NCBI GenBank assembly: GCA_964445305.1
Contig: CAYUKK010000117.1
Location: forward strand, 1-21,143
Length of the DNA: 21,143 bases
Direction of reading: 5' to 3'
Source: CAYUKK01 sp964445305
GTDB lineage: Bacteria > Acidobacteriota > Aminicenantia > Aminicenantales > UBA8522
Under the pieces are notes generated by a model, which saw only the letters and a list, made by a program, of their open reading frames with translations, made no database searches and had not been told where the DNA came from. Of this stretch, positions 1 through 6,290 are shown one piece after another. Each line of letters opens with the position of its first letter. The first letter of the stretch is position 1. A program made the position numbers and the translations under genes.

Positions 1-30
1 GACGGGTCCTGTCGTCGTTCACCCCCAGCC

Positions 31-89
31 AGGCTCAGGGTTTGGATGGCGAAGCAAGCTCGTTTCCCCAGCGAGGAAACTCGCTCCGA
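31..89. repeat. 59-bp intergenic direct repeat, copy 1
   Basis: This stretch recurs exactly at 240-298 (offset 209). Inside it GTTTCC (62-67) pairs with GGAAAC (75-80) across a 7-nt loop, and AGC (57-59) pairs with GCT (83-85), so each copy can form a hairpin. No coding sequence explains it. It resembles REP/MITE-like intergenic repeats; the family is not recognised. Confidence 0.85.
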
Positions 90-175
90 CTCAGCCTTCG
101 CTCTTCTCTCGCTTGGCTCGAGAAACCATGCCCGCTCAGGCTTCGACGGGCTTTCTCACCCAAACCCCTCGCCTG
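90..175. repeat. Degenerate inverted copies of the 59-bp repeat
   Basis: The stretch at about 152-175 (CTTTCTCACCCAAACCCC...) matches the reverse complement of the repeat end (CTTCGCCATCCAAACCCT...) at about 17 of 24 positions by eye. A second module around 113-150 also resembles the reverse complement. Region 31-175 therefore looks like an imperfect palindrome built from one module, as expected of an old small non-autonomous element. This is inferred from manual alignment. Confidence 0.4.
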
Positions 176-239
176 TTCCCCCCAATTTTCCAATACGAAT
201 TAAAGGGCCTGAAATTCAACATCGAGAAAGTGCGTGTGG

Positions 240-298
240 AGGCTCAGGGTTTGGATGGCGAAGCAAGCTCGTTTCCCCAGCGAGGAAACTCGCTCCGA
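240..298. repeat. 59-bp intergenic direct repeat, copy 2
   Basis: Exact second copy of 31-89, with the same hairpin at 266-294. The two copies are separated by 150 bp that themselves contain degenerate reverse-oriented matches to the repeat (see 90-175). Confidence 0.85.
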
Positions 299-554
299 TG
301 GGAGAAAATTAGGAAAAAAGAAATTAATATTCACCCCCACTGGAAGAGTTCTCATATGTCGCAAATGGATCTGACCCAGCCCAAAGCTCAGCCGCGCGAC
401 CGAGGCGAACTGGACGGTGCGCCAGAAGGTCAGGATAGTGGTGATAACCAGAGGGCATTCTTGATGGACGAATCTGTTATTGAAAGCAAAAAAATGATGA
501 AGACATTGAAACGGGCGGGGTAGCTGAGGAAAAGGCCTGGGTTTATCGAGTCGG
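299..554. other. Gene-poor stretch downstream of the Rrf2 gene
   Basis: No convincing gene is visible. Open frames here are short, cross the repeats and have no recognisable domain. A stretch at about 300-335 is A-rich. The reverse strand around 345-385 reads GGGTCAGATCCATTTGCG, which looks like a decayed mobile-element flank, but nothing here proves it. No clear terminator for the Rrf2 gene was found. Confidence 0.4.
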
Positions 555-1001
555 TTAGCGCTTGGCTTTGGGCTTCTCCAGCTTTTTGGCCGCCTGGTCG
601 AGGACATGCTGGAGGGTTGTGCGCTCAAAGTAGTTCTTCAGAGTCTTGCTTGCTTCCTTCCACACTTCGTAAGCGGCACAGGTCGGAATGCGGTCGCAGA
701 AATCCGCATCCTCGACACAATCGACAAGAGCGCATGTGCCTTCGAGTGCCTCGAGGATTTCACAGAGGTTGATCTCACCAGGCTTGCGGGCCAGAGTATA
801 GCCGCCCCCAGCACCACGGATGCTTTTCACCAGCTTCTTGATCTTGAGGGGGATGATGATTTGTTCGAGGTAGCGAATGGAAATGTCCTCTTCCTTGGCC
901 ACATTCTTGAGGATGACGGCTTTTTGCGCGCTGTCATAATGGCTGGCTAAGTTGAGCATGAGACGGAGTCCATACCGACCCTTGGTGGAAACTTTGATCA
1001 C
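555..1001 (-). CDS. Rrf2-family transcriptional regulator with Fe-S type cysteines
   Basis: A 148-residue winged-helix regulator of the Rrf2 family (IscR, NsrR and CymR relatives). The N-terminus MIKVSTKGRYGLRLML and the wing motif GAGGGYTLAR (about residues 63-72) are typical. Cys90, Cys95, Cys102 and Cys108 (spacing x4, x6, x5) form a cysteine cluster like those that bind Fe-S in this family, so a redox, NO or Fe-S sensing role is likely but inferred. The start is the GTG at 1001, because GGAGG lies 5 nt upstream and family members begin here; an in-frame ATG at 1073 falls inside the predicted -35 box. The gene is alone on this strand, divergent from the outer-membrane pair. The palindrome in its promoter suggests autoregulation. 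Confidence 0.9.
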   Translation of the reverse strand: MIKVSTKGRYGLRLMLNLASHYDSAQKAVILKNVAKEEDISIRYLEQIIIPLKIKKLVKSIRGAGGGYTLARKPGEINLCEILEALEGTCALVDCVEDADFCDRIPTCAAYEVWKEASKTLKNYFERTTLQHVLDQAAKKLEKPKAKR

Positions 1002-1041
1002 AAAGTCCTCCTTAAATCCGAAATAAGACCATTCTTCTCTT

Positions 1042-1070
1042 ATGCTACCCCAATTTTGGGCATATTTCAA
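1042..1070 (-). promoter_or_regulatory. Predicted sigma-70 promoter of the Rrf2 gene
   Basis: Read on the minus strand, -35 TTGAAA (1070-1065) and -10 TAGCAT (1047-1042) are separated by 17 nt and lie about 40 bp upstream of the GTG start. Confidence 0.5.
1049..1060. promoter_or_regulatory. Palindrome in the Rrf2 promoter spacer, probable operator
   Basis: CCCAATTTTGGG has 5-bp arms around a 2-nt centre and sits between the predicted -35 and -10 boxes. A symmetric site there fits repression by a dimeric Rrf2 protein, most simply autoregulation. Confidence 0.45.
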
Positions 1071-1077
1071 CATAAAC

Positions 1078-1095
1078 TTATAGGAATTATAGGAA
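1078..1095. repeat. 9-bp tandem duplication TTATAGGAA x2
   Basis: Two adjacent exact copies lie in the A+T-rich divergent region between the Rrf2 gene and the outer-membrane pair. The role is unknown; it may be part of a promoter or simple slippage. Confidence 0.6.
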
Positions 1096-1270
1096 TAGTA
1101 TTTTTTAGGCCGGTGGGGTAAAAGGTGAGAGGGGTCAGGAAGGCTCGTCGACCGCCCGGCGAGAGGAACGCTCTCCTAAAAAAAGGTAACACTTTCCAAC
1201 GAAAGAGCGTATTATAAAAAGAATGTGGAATATCGACCTAACCATTTTTGTATTGAGGAAGGTGATTCTT

Positions 1271-2575
1271 TTGGTCGAGATGGTGAAGCGCTGCGGTCTT
1301 GCTCTTCTTGTCCTTCTTGTCGCGGCGGAATTTTTTTCGCCCCATGCCGTTTCGGCCCAGGAAACGGACATCGAAGCGCTGAAGAAAACCGCTCCCAAAG
1401 TTTATATCGACTGCAGCGGGTGCGATATCGACTACATCCGCACCGAAATCACCTTTGTCAATTATGTCCGCGACCGAAAGGAAGCCCAGGTTCATGTCCT
1501 CGTCACTACTCTGAGGACAGGAAGCGGTGGCCGCGAGTATACGCTTTCGTTCCTCGGTCAAAATGAGTTCACTGGGGTAAACGATATCCAGAAATTTTTT
1601 TCAGACCCGACGGATACCGAGGACGAAATAAGGCAGGGTCTTGTTCAGGCCTTGAAAATCGGCCTGATGACCTATGTCGCCAGAACCCCGATCGCCTCCC
1701 GCATGGCCATTTCTTACCAAAAGGAGGAGGAAGAGGAAGTCGTACGGGATAAGTGGAAATCGTGGGTTTTCAGTTTGAGCTCGAGCGGATATTTTAGCGG
1801 TGAAGAATCCTACGCTTACCATTCCCTGCGCTTGAACCTTTCGGCCAACCGGGTAACGCCAGAGCTCAAAATCAGGCTCTCGCTGGCAGGATCCCATTAT
1901 CTCAGCCAGTACAAATACGATACGGAGACAATCAAAACCGCCCTCGAAGGTTACGATTTCAACGGCCTCGCCGTTTTCAGCCTGAATGAGCATTGGTCGG
2001 TCGGTGGTTATGTCAAGGCATCCTCCTCCACCTACGAGAACATCCGGTTTTCCTTCAGTCCTTCGCCGGCAGTGGAATACAACTTTTTTCCCTATGCCCA
2101 GTCGACCCGGCGCCAGCTCCGCTGCCTTTATAGTCTCAAGTTTGCCGGCGTCCGTTACCGCGAAGAGACCATCTACGATAAAATGTCAGAGAGCTTATGG
2201 GGGCAGGCTCTAACTGTCACGCTTGATCTTAAAGAGAAATGGGGAACGATCAGCACGAGCCTGGCCGGCTCGCACTATTTCCACGACTTCTCGAAGTACA
2301 ACCTGACCTTTTTCACAGCTATCAGCCTCAACCTGACTAAGGGTTTGAACATTTTCGCCTTTGGGGGCGGCTCCAGGATCCAAGACCAGCTGAACCTGGC
2401 CAAGGGAGGAGCCACCCTCGAGGAGGTCCTCCTTCGGCGGAAGCAGTTGGCGACAAGCTACAATTATTTTTTCTCTTTCGGCCTGAGTTACACCTTCGGC
2501 TCCATCTTCACCAACGTCGTCAACCCACGCTTTGGCGACGGCGGACACGGCGGGATATTCATCCAGGTTGATTAA
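1271..2575 (+). CDS. Exported probable outer-membrane beta-barrel protein (paralogue A)
   Basis: Not a characterised protein. It begins with a signal peptide (MVKRCGLALLVLLVAAEFF, then AVSA before Gln). A globular domain of about 120 residues follows (VYIDCSGCDIDYIRTEI; FVNYVRDRKEAQVHVLVT), then about 270 residues of alternating hydrophobic/polar strands rich in Tyr, Phe, Ser and Gly. The end has the motifs LEEVLLRRKQLATSY, FGLSYTFGS and NPRFGDGG. This is the pattern of a periplasmic domain plus a barrel. The start is uncertain: TTG 1271 has GAGGAAGG 8 nt upstream, ATG 1280 is next, and ATG 1223 has no ribosome site and lies next to a possible -10 box (TATTAT 1210-1215). It is followed 20 bp later by a paralogue with the same layout. 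The function is unknown. Confidence 0.8.
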   Translation: MVEMVKRCGLALLVLLVAAEFFSPHAVSAQETDIEALKKTAPKVYIDCSGCDIDYIRTEITFVNYVRDRKEAQVHVLVTTLRTGSGGREYTLSFLGQNEFTGVNDIQKFFSDPTDTEDEIRQGLVQALKIGLMTYVARTPIASRMAISYQKEEEEEVVRDKWKSWVFSLSSSGYFSGEESYAYHSLRLNLSANRVTPELKIRLSLAGSHYLSQYKYDTETIKTALEGYDFNGLAVFSLNEHWSVGGYVKASSSTYENIRFSFSPSPAVEYNFFPYAQSTRRQLRCLYSLKFAGVRYREETIYDKMSESLWGQALTVTLDLKEKWGTISTSLAGSHYFHDFSKYNLTFFTAISLNLTKGLNIFAFGGGSRIQDQLNLAKGGATLEEVLLRRKQLATSYNYFFSFGLSYTFGSIFTNVVNPRFGDGGHGGIFIQVD

Positions 2576-2595
2576 AGTGGAAGGAGCAAACAAAG

Positions 2596-3885
2596 ATGAA
2601 CAGGGAAAAGAGGCGAAAAAAGCTAAGGACGGTGATTGGGCCTATCGTTTTTTCCCTGCTTATCTCTCGGGTCAGCGGAATCAGCGCGGATGCGGAAGAA
2701 AAAGGCTTGCTCGTTTTTCTCGAAGCTGAAGCCGGCGATCCAGTTTTTTTCCAGACTGAAATTCCGTTTGTTAAGTTTGTGGAAGATAGGGCGACGGCCC
2801 AGGTACACGTCCTCATTACCGTCGTGAGGGAGGAAGACATCATTCACTACATCCTGGATTTCCGGGGTCAGGGAGAATTTGAGGGTGACAACGACCGCCT
2901 CATCCTCGAGGCGGGAAAGGATGTCACGCCTGAAGAAGTGGACAAGGGCTTGCTCCAGAAGCTCAAAATGGGGCTCATGCGGTATGCCGGCAAAACTTCG
3001 CTCCGGCATCGACTGACTATCGATTTTCTGGATAAGGTCAAGCCCACAGCGGTCGTTGACCCATGGAATTTCTGGGTTTTTAGCTTCAGTGCCAACGCTT
3101 TTCTCAACGGCGAGCAGACCTACAAGGGTGGCATGTATTACGGTTCTTTTTCCGCCAACCGGGTGACGCCCGAGTGGAAAATCAGGCTGGCCGCGAGCGC
3201 TATGTACCAGAAGACGCGATTCGACTATGAGGATGTGGCCTATGAGAGCACTTACGAGAGCCAGAGCCTGCGTGGCCTCGTTGTCAGAAGTCTCAATGAC
3301 CACTGGTCGGTGGGGGCCTTTTTTTCGGGAGATACATCGACTTATCATAATATCAAGATGGGCTGGACTCCTGCCCCGGCCATTGAGTTTGACCTCTTTC
3401 CTTACTCTGAATCGACGAAGAAACAACTTCGCTTTCTCTACCGTCTTAATTTCCGCAATGTCCGGTACCGGCAAGAGACGATTTTTTTCAAGACTCGAGA
3501 GAACCTCTGGCAACAGGCGCTCTCGGTAACCCTCGAGCTCAGGAGGCCGTGGGGGACGGTGAGCACTTCTCTTGAAGGAGCCCACTACCTCCACGATTTC
3601 AGCAAAAATCACGTCGAGCTCTGGGCCGACATTTCCCTGCGTGTCTTCCAGGGGTTCAATTTCAACATCTCCGGCAGCTACTCCCGCATCCGCGACCAGC
3701 TTTCCCTGGCCAGGATGGGCGCTTCCCTCGAAGAGGTCTTGCTTCGTCGCCGACAGCTGGCTACCACATACCAATATTATTTTTCCATCGGGTTGAGCTA
3801 CCGGTTCGGCTCCGTGCGCAGCCAGGTCGTCAACCCTCGCTTCGGCGATGGGAGTGGCGGAATCTCCATGCGCATCTCGATGTAA
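2596..3885 (+). CDS. Exported probable outer-membrane beta-barrel protein (paralogue B)
   Basis: Tandem paralogue of the preceding gene: 429 residues, same order of signal peptide, periplasmic domain and predicted barrel. Shared blocks include RATAQVHVLI, SANRVTPEWKIRL, LNDHWSVGAF, LEEVLLRRRQLATTY and NPRFGDG. It lacks the Cys-x2-Cys (CSGCD) near the N-terminus of paralogue A. AAGGAG lies about 10 nt before the ATG. The signal segment (IGPIVFSLLISRVSGISA) is shorter than usual but has a basic N-terminus. The 20-bp spacing implies co-transcription. The function is unknown; the pair may form one complex or be a simple duplication. Confidence 0.85.
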   Translation: MNREKRRKKLRTVIGPIVFSLLISRVSGISADAEEKGLLVFLEAEAGDPVFFQTEIPFVKFVEDRATAQVHVLITVVREEDIIHYILDFRGQGEFEGDNDRLILEAGKDVTPEEVDKGLLQKLKMGLMRYAGKTSLRHRLTIDFLDKVKPTAVVDPWNFWVFSFSANAFLNGEQTYKGGMYYGSFSANRVTPEWKIRLAASAMYQKTRFDYEDVAYESTYESQSLRGLVVRSLNDHWSVGAFFSGDTSTYHNIKMGWTPAPAIEFDLFPYSESTKKQLRFLYRLNFRNVRYRQETIFFKTRENLWQQALSVTLELRRPWGTVSTSLEGAHYLHDFSKNHVELWADISLRVFQGFNFNISGSYSRIRDQLSLARMGASLEEVLLRRRQLATTYQYYFSIGLSYRFGSVRSQVVNPRFGDGSGGISMRISM

Positions 3886-3925
3886 GGAGTCGGGCTTAGA
3901 GCTTCACCTCAGGCGGGCGAGTAGC

Positions 3926-3955
3926 TTGACACCCGCGAGCGGGGGGTTGTATCCT
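3926..3955 (+). promoter_or_regulatory. Predicted promoter of the ior operon
   Basis: A perfect -35 TTGACA (3926-3931) is followed after 18 nt by TATCCT (3950-3955). The spacer is G-rich and can form a small CCCG/CGGG hairpin. The remaining 118 bp to iorA would be the leader. No clear terminator for the upstream pair was seen. Confidence 0.45.
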
Positions 3956-4073
3956 TAACCTTCCATCTGAGAGCCGGTCGTTGCTTGACTCCGAAGACCC
4001 TTGTGGCTGGGGAGAGAGGTATCCTGTTGTTTTTCTGGTTTAGCCGGCTCATCTTTGAAAAAAAGGAACGGCC

Positions 4074-5669
4074 ATGAAAGCAGAAATTTTGCTCGGCGAT
4101 GAAGCTGTGGCGTTGGGAGCTTTCCACGCTGGCCTGACGGCCGCTTATTCCTATCCCGGGACTCCAGCCTCTGAAATCATGGAATATCTCCTTCAGCTAA
4201 CCAAAACACATCAGCATCTTAAGGCCTCCTGGTCCGTGAACGAAAAAGTGGCTTACGAGGAAGCGCTGGGTGTTTCCTTTGCCGGCAAGCGCGCTCTCGT
4301 TTCGATGAAGCACGTTGGCCTCAACGTCGCCGCTGACCCGTTCATGAACTCAGCTCTGACCGGGACGAACGGCGGGTTGGTCGTGGCGGTGGCTGATGAC
4401 CCGAGCATGCATAGCTCCCAGAACGAGCAGGACAGCCGATATTACGCGCAGTTCGCTCAAATTTTCTGTTTCGAACCTTCTTGCCACCAGGAAGCTTACG
4501 ACATGACCCGCCTGGCTTTTGACCTTTCTGAAGAAACCGGTCTGCCGGTCATGCTTCGCCTGGTGACGAGGCTTTCCCACAGTCGTTCGACTGTCGAGCC
4601 GCGGCCGGGACGCGGCGAAAACGAGCTCCGTTACGGCGCGAGCGTCGACTGGACTCTTCTTCCGGTGAACGCCCGGCGCCGCTTCAGGATTCTCCTCGAA
4701 AAACAGGCTGAGCTTAGGCGGCGGGCTGAAAATTCCGAGTTCAACCGTCTCGAACTCAACGCCAAAGACCATTCCTTAGGCGTTATCGCCTCAGGCATAG
4801 CCTGGAATTATGTCCTGGAAAACTTGGCGTCGAAGGAGGAAAGGCCGTCCTTGCTAAAAATCACCACCTATCCGCTCCCCGGGGCTCTTATCCGAAAGCT
4901 TGTCAGTCACGTTGAGACCATCCTCGTGGTCGAAGAAGGATACCCTTTTATCGAAAAGACCATGCGCGGGCTTTTCGGCATTCAGGGAAAAACTATCCGG
5001 GGCAAGCTGAGCGGTGATTTGCCGCTTTCTGGCGAACTGGCGCCCGACATCGTTCGTCAGGCCCTCGGACTCGCCCCTCTTCCGCGCCTGGAAAGCAAAG
5101 ACTTGCCCCTGGCCGCTCGTCCCCCCCAGCTCTGCCAGGGGTGCCCGCACGCCGACACTTTTGTCGCCTTGAATAAAGCCCTCGAAGGCGCCGAGAAAGC
5201 CAACGTTTTCAGCGACATCGGCTGCTATACCCTGGGCGCCTATCCCCCTTACGGAGCGGTGAATACCTGCGTCTGCATGGGAGCTTCAGTGAGCATGGCC
5301 AAGGGCGGCGCAGAAGCGGGCATTTCTCCTTCCGTGGCTGTGATCGGCGACTCCACTTTTGGACATTCGGGCCTCACCCCGCTTCTCGAAGCAGCTACGG
5401 CCAACACCGACATGACGGTCATCATCCTCGACAACAGCACCGTCGCCATGACCGGCGGCCAGTTTAGCTACGCTTCCGGTGACCGCCTGCTCCGGATGAT
5501 CGAAGGGCTGGGTGTCGCGAAAGACCACATCCGGGTCATTGAGCCGTTGCCCAGGAATTTGGCGCAAAACATCGAGATCATCAAGGAAGAGCTGGCCTAC
5601 CGGGGTCTTTCCGTCATCGTTGCCATGAGGCCGTGTGTCGTCGAGGCGAGGAAGAAGAAAAGGAGATAG
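4074..5669 (+). CDS. iorA: Indolepyruvate:ferredoxin oxidoreductase alpha subunit, lacking the ferredoxin domain
   Basis: ThDP-dependent subunit that oxidatively decarboxylates aryl-pyruvates (from Trp, Phe, Tyr) to aryl-acetyl-CoA and passes electrons to ferredoxin. The N-terminal pyrimidine-binding domain begins LLGDEAVALGAFHAG with YSYPGTPASEI. The C-terminal ThDP domain carries LCQGCPHADTF (Cys354, Cys357), DIGCYTLG, GDSTFGHSG (Gly425-Asp426-Ser427) and DNSTVAMTG (Asp453-Asn454), the Mg-ThDP motif. Typical IorA proteins run past 600 residues and end in a 2[4Fe-4S] ferredoxin domain. This one ends at residue 531 just after the RPCVVEARKK segment, with no CxxCxxCxxxC cluster, so the electron relay must be separate or different. 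AAGGA precedes the ATG by 7 nt. iorB follows after 3 nt. Confidence 0.92.
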   Translation: MKAEILLGDEAVALGAFHAGLTAAYSYPGTPASEIMEYLLQLTKTHQHLKASWSVNEKVAYEEALGVSFAGKRALVSMKHVGLNVAADPFMNSALTGTNGGLVVAVADDPSMHSSQNEQDSRYYAQFAQIFCFEPSCHQEAYDMTRLAFDLSEETGLPVMLRLVTRLSHSRSTVEPRPGRGENELRYGASVDWTLLPVNARRRFRILLEKQAELRRRAENSEFNRLELNAKDHSLGVIASGIAWNYVLENLASKEERPSLLKITTYPLPGALIRKLVSHVETILVVEEGYPFIEKTMRGLFGIQGKTIRGKLSGDLPLSGELAPDIVRQALGLAPLPRLESKDLPLAARPPQLCQGCPHADTFVALNKALEGAEKANVFSDIGCYTLGAYPPYGAVNTCVCMGASVSMAKGGAEAGISPSVAVIGDSTFGHSGLTPLLEAATANTDMTVIILDNSTVAMTGGQFSYASGDRLLRMIEGLGVAKDHIRVIEPLPRNLAQNIEIIKEELAYRGLSVIVAMRPCVVEARKKKRR

Positions 5670-5672
5670 TCG

Positions 5673-6290
5673 ATGAAACAGGACATCATCCTGGCTGGAG
5701 TCGGCGGACAGGGGATACTCTCCATTGCCTTCGTCATCGATAGCGCGGCCCTCAAGGAGGGTCATTTCATCAAGCAGGCGGAAGTCCATGGGATGTCCCA
5801 GCGGGGCGGGGCTGTGCAATCCCACCTCCGCCTCTCCACGGACCCCATTTTCAGCGATTTGATTCCGCGTGGTGAAGCGGACATGGTTTTGAGCGTTGAG
5901 CCGCTCGAGGCCCTTCGCTACCTCGACTACCTCCGCCCCGAGGGGATGGTCATTTCGAGCCGCGTTCCGTTTATCAACATCCCCGATTATCCCGACCTCG
6001 CCACCGTCCTGGCGAAGATTGAGGAACTTCCTCGTCATCTTCTCATCGACTCGGAGATGCTGGCGCGCGAGGCGGGCTCAGCCAGAGCCCAGAACATGGT
6101 CATGCTCGGCGCTGCGTCTCCCTTTTTGATGGTCAGGCCGGCCGACCTGCGCGAGTCCATCCGGGTCCTCTTTGAGCCGAGGGGAGAAGCTCTGGTGACC
6201 ACGAACCTCAAGGCCTTTGAGCTCGGCCGAGCGGCAGCGGAAAAGGAGGCGAAAAGGGAACTAAGGGCCGGAGATAAAAAAGGGAAATGA
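5673..6290 (+). CDS. iorB: Indolepyruvate:ferredoxin oxidoreductase beta subunit
   Basis: A 205-residue protein of the pyruvate:ferredoxin oxidoreductase gamma-domain family, the CoA-side partner of IorA. It has the glycine loop GVGGQG (residues 9-14) and the signature AEVHGMSQRGGAV. The length is normal. The start is 3 nt after the iorA stop, with AAGGAGA at the end of iorA as ribosome site. The stop overlaps the next start as ATGA, so iorA, iorB and the acyl-CoA synthetase should be translated together. The highly charged C-terminus (KEAKRELRAGDKKGK) may be disordered. Confidence 0.93.
   Translation: MKQDIILAGVGGQGILSIAFVIDSAALKEGHFIKQAEVHGMSQRGGAVQSHLRLSTDPIFSDLIPRGEADMVLSVEPLEALRYLDYLRPEGMVISSRVPFINIPDYPDLATVLAKIEELPRHLLIDSEMLAREAGSARAQNMVMLGAASPFLMVRPADLRESIRVLFEPRGEALVTTNLKAFELGRAAAEKEAKRELRAGDKKGK

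Noticed and set aside
46..523. Short plus-strand open frames across the left repeats
   Set aside because: They cross the 59-bp repeats, overlap in different frames and show no domain or good ribosome site.
1156..1180. Small GAGAG/CTCTC stem as a terminator
   Set aside because: It is followed by A rather than T on the plus strand, and no transcript needs ending there.
1223..1270. ATG 1223 as start of paralogue A
   Set aside because: No ribosome site, adjacent to a likely -10 box, and it would place extra residues before a complete signal peptide.
2623..3774. Long antisense open frame (383 codons)
   Set aside because: It is the shadow of paralogue B, which has signal peptide, ribosome site and a tandem homologue; the antisense product has no recognisable family.
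3932..3943. CCCG/CGGG stem as a terminator of the barrel pair
   Set aside because: Very short stem, no T-run, and it lies inside the predicted ior promoter spacer.
5286..6038. Antisense open frame of 250 codons over iorA/iorB
   Set aside because: It opposes two clearly functional genes and has no motif.
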